Source: Cinnamomum chago | Lineage: Eukaryota > Streptophyta > Magnoliopsida > Laurales > Lauraceae | Assembly: GCA_038049695.1 (NCBI GenBank) | Contig: CP142452.1 | Location: forward strand, 28,198,501 to 28,262,500 | Length of the DNA: 64,000 bases | Reading direction: 5' to 3' | Shown: piece by piece, positions 24,516-36,328 of the stretch | Layout: each line of letters begins with the position of its first letter | Position numbering within the stretch: the first letter of the stretch is position 1 | Program-made: the position numbers and the translations under genes | Notes under the pieces: generated by a model | Told to the model about the DNA's origin: nothing | Database searches by the model: none | The model's input: the letters and a program-made list of their open reading frames with translations, nothing else

Positions 24516-24616
24516 GGGTGCATTTTAATGATGGGCTTTAAATGGTGGGTGCACTTTAATGATGGGCTTTAAATGGCGGGTGCATTTTAACGATGGGCTT
24601 TAAATGGCGGGTGCAA
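24516..24616. repeat. 31-bp tandem repeat (about 3.3 copies) in the hAT element
   Basis: The unit starts GGGTGCATTTTAATGATGGG and continues CTTTAAATGG(T/C). Copies start at 24516, 24547 and 24578, with a partial fourth at 24609. It lies close to the right terminus of the hAT element. Confidence 0.88.
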
Positions 24617-24812
24617 GATGGATTTTTAAGTGGGGCAAGGGTGCATGACCCATATCCCTCTAAAAGGAATTTCAAAATTTACCGGGTGCACCTGCACCCA
24701 GGTCAATGCATGTGTGTCCGCCCCTGGATACGTGTGAGGACGATGGATTGGGTAGATTCAGTGTAGTCCTAGGTTTTGGACTTGAACTGACGCAACTTCT
24801 TTTTCATGATAG

Positions 24813-27800
24813 ATGTCTGGAGGCGAGGCACCCCCTGAGGCGATAGCGATCGGCGATCAGTCCGGCCACAAGCGTCAATTTGAGAGGTTCCTTCAGGCCT
24901 TCCTTGCCGCTCAGGAGGCTCAGACGACTGCCCATCAGCAGCAGACAGAGGACTTTGCGCAATTTCAGGCGCAGGTCCTAAAGGTGATCGATAGGGTGGC
25001 CCCACCAGCCCCAGTGGACGTACCAGTTCGGGAGGCAGACCTGAACGTGATATTTGAGAGGTTTCTCAAGAGGGGACCGCCAGAGTTCACCAGCACAGAT
25101 GACCCCATGGTTGCGGACGACTGGATTGTCCGTATGGAAAAGATCTTTAGGGTCTTCGAGCGCTCTGGGCGCCAGAGAGTGCAGTTGGCAGCATACATGT
25201 TTCGTGGTGTGGCAGAGGACTGGTGGAGGATCATGCAGCGACCTTACGAGGAGATAGGAGATGAGGTGGCATGGACTGCTTTCAAGGTAGACTTCCTTAG
25301 GAAGTTTATTCCCACCCATGTCAGAGAACGTAAGCTCCGAGAGTTCCAGACTCTTGTTCAGGGCAGCATGACGGTCTACCAATACGAGCTCCGTTTCACT
25401 CAGCTGTCCCGTTTCGCTGAGGCGCTGCTTACGTCAGAGGCCGAGAGGGTTCGGCGGTTCGTTGATGGATTGAGAGAGGAGATCCAGATAACTATGACTT
25501 GTATCGAGCTACTTACCTACGAGGAGGCATTGAGGAGAGCTTACTGGGTAGAGGAGCATCTACAACGACTAAAGGCCATTCGCCAGCAGAAACGACTCCG
25601 GGTTGCCCCAGTCAGGCAGCAGCCCGTGATCCCGCAGCGACAGCCATTCCAGAGGCAGAGGCCACCAGGCCAGGTGGGGCGGTATCATCAGCAGCAGCAG
25701 CCTTACCGCGGACCTAGAGTGTGCTTCGACTGTGGTGAGCCGGGGCACATATCTAGGCACTGCCCACTCCGCGAGCAGCAGCCCCCGATGCTTCAGCTAC
25801 CAGCACCTCCAGGAGCTCTAGCTCCAGCCCCAGCTCCAATGGCTCAGCCAGCGCGTCAGGTTGCACTAGCACCTCAGCCGCAATACCGTGCACAACAGCA
25901 GGCACGCGCACCTCAGCAGCCCCGAGGATAGCAGTATCATCGAGGACATCATCAGAGACCCCATGGCCAGCAACACCAGCAACAGAGACCCCAGGCTGTG
26001 GGTCGAGCTTTCGCACTCACGCACAAGGATGCAGAGGCAGCAGGCAACGTGGTGGAAGGTACTCTTTCTATCAGTGATCATCTTGCTAGAGTGTTGCTTG
26101 ATCCAGGAGCGACACATTCGTATGTGTCGTCAGCTTTTGCTTTAGTCCTTGGTGGGATAGGCGAGGCTATGCCTTGTACGTTAGTTGTTTCCACCCCTAT
26201 GGGTAGGAGTGTGGTGTGTCGGACTTACCACCCCAGATGCCGAGTGCAGATTGAGGAGTGCATTTTGCTTACAGATCTGATCTTGCTACCCATGCACGAC
26301 TTCGACGTCATTTTGGGGATGGATTGGTTGGCTAGATATCGAGCGGTGATGGATTGCTTCGAGAAGACAGTCCGACTCATTATCGACGGTTCAGATGACT
26401 CGATCAAGTTTGTAGGCAAAAGGAAGCGGCCCAGCACCAAAGTGATTTCGGCACTGAAGGCTGAAAGATTGATGAAATCAGGTTGCGAAGGCTACATAGC
26501 GTTCATTTCGGAGGATAAGCCGACCAAGGGAGTAGAAGAGATCCTAGTTGTTTGCGAGTTTCCTGATGTGTTTTCCGACAAGATTCCAGGATTACCACAT
26601 GTTAGAGAGATCGACTTCACCATCGAGCTTGCGCCAGGCAAAGCACTGATTTCCAGAGCTCCTTATCGCATGGCTCCGGTAGAGCTACGAGAGTTGAAGA
26701 CCCAGCTGGAGGAGTTGCTAGACAAAGGCTTCATCAGACCGAGCGTGTCGCCATGGGGCGCACCAGTGCTCTTTGTGAAGAAGAATGATGGATCGATGAG
26801 GATGTGCATCGACTATTGGCAACTGAACCAGGCGACAATGAAGAACAAGTATCCTCTTCCTCGGATCGACGAGCTCTTTGACCAGCTCCAAGGTGCGCAG
26901 TACTTTTCAAAGATAGATTTGAGATCGGGATACCATCAGCTACGAGTCAGAGAGCAGGATGTGCAGAAGACAGCGTTCCGTTTACGCTATGACCACTACG
27001 AGTTCCTTGTGATGCCATTCGGATTGACGAATGCACCAGCAGTGTTCATGTCCCTGATGAACAACATCTTCGCTTCGTACCTCGACAGCTTCACAGTGGT
27101 GTTCATCGACGATGTGTTGGTCTACTCCAAATCCAGAGAGGAGCACAAGCAACTTTTGAGGACGACTCTACAGTTGTTGCGCGACAACCAGTTGTACGCG
27201 AAGTTTAGCAAGTGCGAGTTCTGGTTGGAACAAGTAGTTTTCCTCGGGCATATCATCTCTAAGAAAGGATTAGCAGTGATGAATTAGGCGAGACCGAAGA
27301 ATGCCACGGAGATTCGGAGTTTTCTCGGATTAGCAGGCTACTATCGCAGATTCGTCAAGAGCTTCTCCACGATTTCAGCCCCGTTGACCAGTTGACGCGA
27401 AAAGATGTGCCATTTGTTTGGACCGATGCTTGCGAGAACAGCTTCCAGGAACTGAATGAGAGATTGACGACAACACCGATCTTGTCTTTACCTACCGGTA
27501 GAGGTGGATTCGTAGTCTTCACCGACGCTTCAGGTATCGTCTTGGTTGTGTCTTGATGCAGGAAAGGAAAGTCATTGCCTATGGATCACGCAAGTTGAAA
27601 GAGCACGAGAAGAAGTACGCTACTCACGACTTGGAGCTAGCAGCGGTCATTTTTGCATTGAAGTTGTGGCGACACAATCTCTATGGGGAGAAATTCGAAG
27701 TGCATTTAGATCATCGCAGCTTGCAGTACCTATTCACTCAAAACGACCTCAACAACCGGCAAAGGAGATGGATGGAGTACATCAAGGATTACGACTTCCC

Positions 27801-29526
27801 TATCAAATACCACCCGGGTAAGGCGAATGTCGTAGCAGACGTTTTGAGCAGGAAGACCGCCCTCATTAGTTTCCTAGCAGCAGAGGGTGTGTGGACTGAC
27901 GTCTTCAGCAGCTTAGATGTCCAGTTTCAGCCGCTCAGCGAGAGAGTCTTGCTTGCTACCATGTCCGCATGGGAACCAGAGTTACTAGGAAAGGTCAAGG
28001 ACAGTCAACGCAACGATCCAAAGCTTGTCAAAGTGATCGAGCAAATTGACCAGAGGCCAGAGTTCAGATTGATTGGTGGAGTGCTCTACTATCAGGATAG
28101 ATTGTGTGTGCCGGATATTCAGGAGCTGAAGGACGAGATCCTAGCAGATGCACATCATAGCAGATACTCGATTCACCCCGGCAGCACCTAGATGTACCAG
28201 AACCTGAGGAGCTACTACTGGTGGAACAACATGAAGAAAGAGATAGCACGCTATGTCTCTAGGTGTTTGACGTGTCAGCAGATCAAGACCGAGCATCAAA
28301 AGCCGTTAGGACTACTTCATCAGCTCGACATACCCCAGTGGAAGTGGGAGCATATCACCATGGACTTCATCGCAGGACTCCCAGCTACCAGGAGACGCCA
28401 CGACGGCATTTGGGTGATTGTGGATCGACTGACTGAGTCAGCTCACTTCTTGCCAGTTTCGATGAAGGCAGGACTCGATGTCCTTGCTAAGCGGTATGTG
28501 GACAGGATTGTCTCATTGCACGGAGTTCCAGCCTCGATTGTCTCGGATAGAGACCCGCGTTTTACTTCCCACTTCTGGGAGAGTCTACAGCAGGCCTTGG
28601 GCACCAAGTTGAGTTTCAGCACCGCTTATCATCCTGAGACTGATGGACAGACCGAGCGTACCAACCAGACACTGGAGGACATGTTGAGAGCTTGTGTCTT
28701 GGACTACAAGGAGAACTGGGAAGATTCCTTGCCGCTTTGCGAGTTTGCCTACAACAACAGTTACCATTCGAGCATCAAGATGGCACCGTTCGAGGCTCTG
28801 TACGGAAGGAGATGCAAGACCCAGGTCTGTTGGGAAGAAGTTGGTGTCAGGAGTTTCCATGGACCATCCATAGTCAGTGACACCAGCGAGAAGGTTCGAC
28901 AGATAGTTGAGAACCTGAAGGTCAGCCGCAGCCGACAGAAGAGATATGCAGATAACCGGCGCAGACCTCTCGAGTTTCAGAAAGGAGACAAGGTATTCTT
29001 GAAGGTTTCCCCAGCCAGAGGTACCCTTAGGTTTGGCGAGAAGGGTAAGCTAGCACGGAGATACGTCGGACCGTTCGAGATCAGGTCAAGGATCGGAGAC
29101 ATTGCTTACAAGCTTCAGCTACCGCTAGAGCTATCAGGAGTGCACGATGTCTTTCATGTCTCTATGCTGAAGAAGTACGTGGAGGACCCTACGCACACTC
29201 TTTATCATCAGCCACTCAATATTCAGCCGGACGCTTCGTACATTGCCAGACCAATTGCTATCATCGACACCAAGGAGCAGGTGCTCCGGAACCGAACCAT
29301 CCATTGGGTAAAGGTTCAGTGGGAGCATCACACTCCGGAAGAGGCTACATGGGAGCTACGCGACCAGGTGGAGAAGGACTATCCACATCTTCTACCTCGG
29401 TATGTTCTAACTTTGTTTTTACATTTGGGGACCAAATGTTTTAAAAGAGGGAGTGATGTGAGGCCCCACCCCTTGTGGGCCCTCAATTTGATATTTGATT
29501 ACTATTTAATAATATTTATTAGCTAA
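24813..29526 (+). pseudogene. Tekay gag-pol polyprotein of the complete element, disrupted
   Basis: Gag reads from ATG 24813 to a TAG at 25929: capsid region, then zinc knuckle CFDCGEPGHISRHC. In the same frame come the protease ([13 protein letters not shown], about 26097) and RT ([11 protein letters not shown], catalytic FIDD) to a stop at 27287. RNase H ([19 protein letters not shown]) and integrase follow: zinc finger ending CLTCQQIKTEHQKP, core with MDFIAGLP, SDRDPRFTSHFWE and TDGQTERTNQTLEDM. The tail IHWVKVQWEHHTPEEATWE is chromodomain-like. Lesions are TAG at 25929, a 21-bp deletion plus TGG-to-TAG near 27285, one-base losses near 27392 and 27538, AAG-to-TAG at 28189, and a one-base loss near 29398 that carries the frame past the normal end into the LTR. 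It is non-functional. Confidence 0.94.
29437..29456 (+). other. Polypurine tract of the complete Tekay element
   Basis: AAAAGAGGGAGTGA directly precedes the 3' LTR start (TGTGAGG at 29457). It primes plus-strand synthesis in this retrotransposon class. Confidence 0.85.
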
Positions 29527-30102
29527 TTATCCTAATTAAGGGTTAGTAAGGGTAGTGATATATTTTCCTAAGTTGTGTTGATTAGTCTAGATGTATTAGA
29601 ATTAGGGTTATAGGGGTCTTTTGAAATTTCTAGGGTTAGTGAGTGGAGGCCCTATCTAGGTATTAGTGTTTTCTATAGGGGGGGTATTCCTAAAAGCACT
29701 CTTCTAGAACCTTCCCACCTAATGACCTAAAAGCCCTCTACCGTAACCCCAATCCCATACAAACATAAAGGGCATTTCAGTCCTTAGCCCAAACCCCTAA
29801 TCTATAAATATAGCCCATTTCCCAAGGCATCCCAAGCAACTATTCATCTTCTTCATTTCCCCTCTCCTTCCTCTCTCCTTTCTCTCTTCTAGACCTTTGA
29901 TCTGAGTTGGTTTTGTGCTTGTGGAGACCCAAAGAGCTGGGATTTTCTTCTAGTTGGATTGGCATTCTTTCTTCTCTCTCTCTACAACCTTCTATTCCAA
30001 ACAAGGCAAGTGCAATATACTGATCTAACATAGAATGTATGTTTCCAATTTCATTGATTCCATTCAGTTAATGTAAATCTGTAGATCTAACCTTGAGCTT
30101 AG

Positions 30103-33100
30103 TATAGAGTATTGCACTTGCCTTGTTTGGAATAGAAGGTTGTAGAGAGAGAGAAGAAAGAATGCCAATCCAACTAGAAGAAAATCCCAGCTCTTTGGGT
30201 CTCCTCAAGCACAAAACCAACTCAGATCCTAGGTCTAGAAGAGAGAAAGGAGAGAGAGGAAGGAGAGGGGAAATGAAGAAGATGAATAGTTGCTAGGGAT
30301 GCCTTGGGAAATGGGTTGTATTTATAGATTAGGGGTTTGGGCTAAGGACTGAAATGCCCTTTATGTTTGTATGGGATTAGGGTTAGGGTAGATGGCTTTT
30401 AGGTCATTAGGTGGGAAGGTTCTAGAAGAGTGTTTTTAGGAATACCCCCCAATAGAAAACACTAGTACCTAGATAGGGGCTCCACTCACTAACCCTAGAA
30501 ATTTCAAAAGACCCCTATAACCCTAATATTAATACATCTAGACTAATCAACACAACTTAGGAAAATATATCACTACCCTTACTAACCCTTAATTAGGATA
30601 ATTAGCTAATAAATATTATTAAATAGTAATCAAATATCAAATTGAGGGCCCACAAGGGGTGGGGCCTCACATCACTCCCTCTTTTAGAACATTTGGTCCC
30701 CAAATGTAAAAACAAAGTTAGAACATACCTGAGGTAGAAGATGTGGATAGTCCTTCTCCACCTGGTCGCGTAGCTACCATGTAGCCTCTTCCGGAGTGTG
30801 ATGCTCCCACTGAACCTTTACCCAATGGATGGTTCGGTTTCGGAGCACCTGCTCCTTGGTGTCGATGACAGCAATTGGTCTGGCAATGTACGAAGCGTCC
30901 GGCTGAATATTGAGTGGCTGATGATAAAGAGTGTGCGTAGGGTCCTCCACGTACTTCTTCAACATAGAGACATGAAAGACATCGTGCACTCCTGATAGCT
31001 CTGGCGGTAGCTGAAGCTTGTAAGCAACGTCTCTGATCCTTGACCTGATCTCGAACGGTCTGACGTATCTCCGTGCTAGCTTACCTTCTCGCCAAACCTA
31101 AGGGTACCTCTGGCTGGGGAAACCTTCAAGAATACCTCGTCTCCCTTCTGAAACTCGAGAGGTCTGCGCCGGTTATCTGCATAGCTCTTTTGTCGGCTGC
31201 GGCTGACCTTCAGGTTCTCAACTATCTGTCGAACCTTCTCGCTGGTGTCACTGACTATGGATGGTCCATGGAAACTCCTGACACCAACTTCTTCCCAACA
31301 GACCTGGGTCTTGCATCTCCTTCCGTACAGAGCCTCGAACGGTGCCATCTTGATGCTCGACTGGTAACTGTTGTTGAAGGCAAACTCGCAAAGCGGCAAG
31401 GAATCTTCCCAGTTCTCCTTGTAGTCCAAGACACAAGCTCTCAACATGTCCTCCAGTGTCTGGTTGGTACGCTCGGTCTGTCCATCAGTCTCAGGATGAT
31501 AAGCGGTGCTGAAACTCAACTTGGTGCCCAAGGCCTGCTGTAGACTCTCCCAGAAGTGGGAAGTAAAACGCGGGTCTCTATCCGAGACAATCGAGGCTGG
31601 AACTCCGTGCAATGAGACAATCCTGTCCACATACCGCTTAGCAAGGACATCGAGTCCTGCCTTCATCGAAACTAGCAAGAAGTGAGCTGACTCAGTCAGT
31701 CGATCCACAATCACCCAAATGCCGTCGTGGCGTCTCCTGGTAGCTGGGAGTCCTGCGATGAAGTCCATGGTGATATGCTCCCACTTCCACTGGGGTATGT
31801 CGAGCTGATGAAGTAGTCCTAACGGCTTTTGATGCTCGGTCTTGATCTGCTGACACGTCAAACACCTAGAGACATAGCGTGCTATCTCTTTCTTCATGTT
31901 GTTCCACCAGTAGTAGCTCCTCAGGTTCTGGTACATCTTGGTGCTGCTGGGGTGAATCGAGTATCTGCTATGATGTGCATCTGCTAGGATCTCGTCCTTC
32001 AGCTCCTGAATATCCGGCACACACAATCTATCCTGATAGTAAAGCACTCCACCAATCAATCTGAACTCTGGCCTCTGGTCAATCTGCTCGATCACTTTGA
32101 CAAGCTTTGGATCGTTGCGTTGACTGTCCTTGACCTTTCCTAGTAACTCTGGTTCCCATGCGGACATGGTAGCAAGCAAGACTCTCTCGCTGAGCGGCTG
32201 AAACTGGACATCTAAGCTGCTGAAGACGTCGGTCCACACACCCTCTGCTGCTAGGAAACTAATGAGGGCGGTCTTCCTGCTCAAAGCATCTGCTACGACA
32301 TTCGCCTTACCCGAATGGTATTTGATAGGGAAGTCGTAATCCTTGATGTACTCCATCCATCTCCTCTGTCGGTTGTTGAGGTCATTCTGAGTGAACAGGT
32401 ACTGCAAGCTGCAATGATCTGAATGCACTTCGAATTTCTCCCCATAGAGATAGTGTCGCCACAACTTCAATGCAAAAACGACCGCTGCTAGCTCCAAGTC
32501 GTGAGTAGCATACTTCTTCTCGTGCTCTTTCAACTGGCGTGATCCATAGGCAATGACTTTCCCTTCCTGCATCAAGACAACCAAGACCGGTTCCTGAAGC
32601 GTCGGTGAAGACTACGAATCCATCGCTACCGGTAGGTAAAGACAAAATCGGTGTTGTCGTTAATCTCTCCTTCAGTTCTTGGAAGTTGTTCTCGCAGGCA
32701 TCGGTCCAAAAAAATGGCACATCTTTCCGCGTCAACTTGGTCAACGGAGCTGAAATCATGGAGAAGCTCTTGACGAATCTGCAATAGTAGCCTACTAATC
32801 CGAGAAAACTCCGAATCTCCGTGGCATTCTTCGGTCTCGCCCAATTCATCACTGCTTCTATCTTCGCTGGGTCCACTGCTAATCCGTTCTTGGAGATGAT
32901 ATGCCCGAGGAAAACTACTTGTTCCAACCAGAACTCGCACTTGCTAAACTTCGTGTACAACTGGTTGTCGCACAACAACTGTAGAGACGTCCTCAAATGT
33001 TGCTCGTGCTCCTCTCTGGATTTGGAGTAGACCAACACATCGTCGATGAACACCATTGTGAAGCTGTCGAGATATGGAGTGAAGATCTTGTTCATCAGGG

Positions 33101-33272
33101 ACATGAACACTGCTGGTGCATTCGTCAATCCGAACGGTAACACAAGGAACTCGTAGTGGCCATAGCGTGAACGGAACACTGTCTTCTGCACATCCTGCTC
33201 TCTGACTCGTAGCTGATGGTATCCCAATCTCAAATCTATCTTTGAAAAGTACTGCGCAAAAATCACAAGGGC
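30103..33272 (-). mobile_element. Antisense Tekay pol plus LTR fragment inside the 3' LTR
   Basis: Minus-strand piece of a Tekay element: RT from QYFSKIDL (33257) through RNase H, integrase and tail (to about 30700), polypurine tract, then the first 562 bp of an LTR (30671-30110). Neither end is a retrotransposon terminus. Short unmatched stretches lie at both junctions (30103-30109 and 33258-33272), and no target duplication is visible. With the plus-strand copy it forms arms 26895-30017 and 30110-33257 separated by 92 bp. This fits rearrangement or break repair rather than integration. Confidence 0.9.
30690..33257 (-). pseudogene. Partial Tekay RT-RNase H-integrase (antisense fragment)
   Basis: RT begins mid-domain at about 33257 and keeps [17 protein letters not shown] and the [11 protein letters not shown] segment deleted from the plus copy. 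A frameshift near 32588 separates it from the next open stretch (32584-31076), which holds RNase H ([19 protein letters not shown]), the integrase zinc finger and the core with SDRDPRFTSHFWE. A one-base loss near 31085 (GEK...KLARRY) and a GAG-to-TAG at 30774 break the integrase C-terminus and chromodomain-like tail. Its lesions differ from those of the plus copy, so the two copies have decayed independently. Confidence 0.92.
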
Positions 33273-33455
33273 ATTGATGGATGGGATTCTCCCATTTGGA
33301 AGATCAATGGCCCGTTTGGTGTTTGAATGGAGGTACATTGAAGTGTTTTTGTGTTTTTTAATGCTTTAGTAATGATTGGGCAAGATTGGAGGTGGTTAAA
33401 TGGAAAAATGGGTTGAAAGGAAGAAACCCTGAAAACTGGGTTTTCTACAGTTTTG

Positions 33456-33805
33456 CGTGTGCCCAGTCGACTGAGCACACTGAAAGCTGAAAGAAAACAG
33501 CTCCCAGTTATTTTTCCTGCAGAGATGACAGTCCAGTGTGCCAGGTTGACCGAGCCTTGCTCCCGGTCAACCGAGCACACGGGACCTGTTATGAAAATGC
33601 TGAGAATTGGGACATCCCATTTACACAGAGTTTCAGTGTGCGCGGTCGACCGCCCAGGCCAGGAGGTCGACCGAGCACACGTGAAATCCCTGGGAATAGA
33701 CCATGTCTCCCAAGTACATATCCAATTTTTCTCAGTGTACCCGGTCGACCGAGCACACTACACCCTAGGTCGACCCCCAGTGTCCTCGGTCAACCGAGCA
33801 CACTG
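33456..33805. repeat. GTCGAC palindrome cluster, 3' LTR
   Basis: Counterpart of 16165-16562 with fewer intact cores. One pair is lost by a deletion near 33750, and several cores are changed to GTCAAC or GTTGAC, including transitions at CG. The loss of symmetry compared with the 5' LTR shows how the motif decays. Confidence 0.85.
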
Positions 33806-35533
33806 AATTCAGTGATTTTTCCAGTTTTCACATTTCTGAAGTTGTGATCAGTTGTGGGGCCCATTGACCATCCAAATGGACTTCTATTGATGTGCCAAGC
33901 CCGAGTCAATGGTGTGGCTCAACCTTGACTCGTGGGGACCACCAAGTAGGGTTTTGGTTGTTTAATCTAAGATGATTCGAACTATAAACGTTGTCAATGA
34001 TGCCCGTAACCTCAGGAGCACCAAACACAGTATCCTTTGGCATCTAAGACTCCATTTAGGGATCAAATTACCTGAGATGGGCCTGGACCTGAATGTGGTC
34101 CATTACCTAGGTTGGACTATTGATATTTCCCTATTGATTCTCATACCTGAAGTTCATACTTCACTTATTTTGTTTCTATCACTCTTATGTCTTTACTATA
34201 GCTTATAACTGTTAATTAAATGAAAACGGATGACCTGAACCTAGGATACCTTAGAGGTGACCCGATGGTGTGAATGGGAGTACACTGACCCGTGTCTGTG
34301 GCTAGGCGGGCCCTTTTATGGCCTAAGTATGGATATGATTACCTTTAGAATGGAGAGATGGATTGTATTAGTCTTATAACTCCTTATGGTTGAGAAGGAG
34401 CTGAAAATGGATATGTTGCCTCGTTTGGATGGTTTTAGACCAGGCCATGTGTTTGATGGGCCTCGGTATGGATCCAACGAGTGGGCTTGGACTTGGATTG
34501 TAATCCATGGACTAATTGATATACGAACCTCTTAGAGACTTGGTTAGGACCTTATTCACGCAAGGCAAAGCCTAGACAGACACAGACCTTTAGAGTTTCC
34601 TCGAGTCGGCATAGACATTCACTCGGTTGATTTAAGCTCAGCCTGTGGACTGATCATCCCTGGTATGAGCTATTTATGAGTGTTGAGTGAGCTATCATGA
34701 TGAGCTATGTTTTAGATGGACGGTGCGATACCGAATCCAGTCTCCCCGAGTGATGAGTGTGGTGAGACTGTTGAGTGTTTTACGGGGTTAGTTATCCCCA
34801 GCATTGGTGAGATTCCCCGCCGCAACTGTGTTCAGTATGGGAGGGCCGCGGCATAATATCCCGCGGTATCCAGCTCGTGTGAATGTGCCATATCGTATTA
34901 GTCTAAATGCTATATTATCACGATTCTTTATGTTTATCTTGCTCAACTGCCTAGATCATTTACCTTGATATTCCTTAAATTATATAATTGTCTCTACTCT
35001 TTTGATATATATGTCCTATATTACTTGTATACTGTGACTTGCCAGATCTTTAGATCTGACTCATTTTTGGTGCTTAGGCCTTGACCTCGAGTACGCGGAG
35101 GACGCGCTTGCACTCGTAGAGGCGCCTGTCGACGGAGATTACGTTTGGGGCCCGGCCGACCCAGATGTCGAGCCGGAGGGTGGAGAGCCAGGGCCAGGGC
35201 TTTGAGCGTTATTTTTATTTGGGCTTTCGAGCGATTTTGTAGTGAGCTGGGTAGAAATCAAATATGTAATTAACTTTTGTGGTTCTTAACAGTTAATACT
35301 TTTAAACTAGACAACAGTTCTGCTCTTATTTAATATATTATGATACCCAATGCTTCCGTTTCACATCTTATGCTTCCGCAATTTAACCGTTATTATCTTG
35401 TTCAAAAGTTTTAAATTGGACCTCACTGCGGACCTATGATCTTGGAAGTTCTCGAATTTTCCGGGAAGTAGCGCGCCAACTTCGGGTATTCCAACTACTT
35501 TCTCGGTATCCGGAATTGGGGCGTTACAGCAGT

Positions 35534-36323
35534 TGAGGCCCCTGTGCTATTTTGAAAATAACAACGCTATGGTCTAAAACCTAGTGGAGTTGACCATTTT
35601 TTTATTTAGAACACTGTTTTTCCCATTTCTTCTCCCCAATAACCTTTCCTAAGTTGTCTCTACTCTTATATGGTTCCAAATCACTAAAAAATATAAGATT
35701 GGTTGCTACACAACATTCAAATTTTTTTTACCATTTAAAAAATTCACTCTGCTACACCGCACCACAACCGCTATTTTGATCCTTGCTATAATGCTGCCAT
35801 TCTCTTCAACTGAAAAGTATTGTAATATGAGAACTAAACAAGGGGATTTTGATTAAATGAAAAACAGAAATCCAGCAATGAGTGCTGGTCGACACCCTTA
35901 AACAGGTTATATACAATTGCCGACTGTGGTATATACCCAGTCAACCATTGTCCTCCCCCGTTTTCTAACCTACCATATGCAAGGATTGAATGTTGATGAT
36001 TTCTGTTTTGTATGGATCTAGATCGCAAAACACTCAGAATCATAGAATGGTGCCAGGAAAAAGCACACAGAGCACAAAAGTTGTTGCAGGACCTTTATTA
36101 ACATAAAAATTTTCAGTCGAACATGCACTAGTTCGTAACAGTTGATTGCTAAAACCACAAAATCCTAATGAAATCTAATTACAATCACAATCCAGCCATG
36201 TCAATCACTAACTGCTATATTAGAAAGCCCACATTGAAAGAAACAACAAGTAGATTTAGAGGAAATCACAGAAATTCGCATTTTCCAGAAATACCGGGTC
36301 ATGTAGACCTCTCTGGACATGTA
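35534..36323. other. Intergenic stretch between the Tekay and the deleted copia element
   Basis: This continues the sequence interrupted by Tekay at 15317. A longer minus-strand frame near 35834-36043 has no family signature. No repeats or ends are recognised. Confidence 0.45.
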
Positions 36324-36328
36324 CATGG

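Larger units (their letters stand above)
23748..24726. mobile_element. Non-autonomous hAT element (979 bp) in the Tekay leader
   Basis: It is flanked by the 8-bp duplication GATACGTG (23740-23747 and 24727-24734); the left Tekay element shows the uninterrupted site. The ends are CAGTGGCGGACCTAGG at the left and, on the opposite strand, CAGGGGCGGACACACATG at the right. An 8-bp duplication with CAGNGGCGGA ends is characteristic of a large plant hAT group. It keeps only a piece of transposase (24073-23951, minus) and a 31-bp tandem repeat near its right end, so it is a deletion derivative. Confidence 0.9.
15318..35528 (+). mobile_element. Complete nested Tekay/Del-type gypsy retrotransposon
   Basis: Both outer ends and the target site are visible: GCAGT at 15313-15317 and again at 35529-35533, LTR start TGTGAGG at 15318 and LTR end GTTACA at 35528. 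The order is 5' LTR, PBS, leader, gag, protease, RT, RNase H, integrase, chromodomain-like tail, polypurine tract and 3' LTR. Three later changes inflate it to 20.2 kb: a copia element in the 5' LTR (16626-21984), a hAT derivative in the leader (23748-24726) and an antisense Tekay fragment in the 3' LTR (30103-33272). Without these it would be about 10.7 kb. The LTRs of about 3 kb and the chromodomain-like C-terminus place it in the Tekay/Del chromodomain lineage. Confidence 0.96.
29457..35528 (+). repeat. 3' LTR of the complete Tekay element, split by an antisense fragment
   Basis: LTR sequence runs 29457-30102 and resumes at 33273-35528; the break falls after GAGCTTAG and before ATTGATGG, which are adjacent (one base apart) in the 5' LTR. 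Without the insert it is about 2.9 kb. It ends GTTACA at 35528, followed by the target duplication GCAGT. It carries its own TATA box (29803-29810) and GTCGAC cluster (33456-33805). Confidence 0.93.

Noticed and set aside
25929-25931. In-frame TAG between gag and protease as a programmed readthrough stop
   Set aside because: In the left element the stop is at the neighbouring codon and further stops follow. Both derive from glutamine codons, so this is decay rather than a conserved recoding site.
32382-33338. An RT gene starting at 33338
   Set aside because: The first residues come from LTR sequence beyond the rearrangement junction, and the start codon is accidental.
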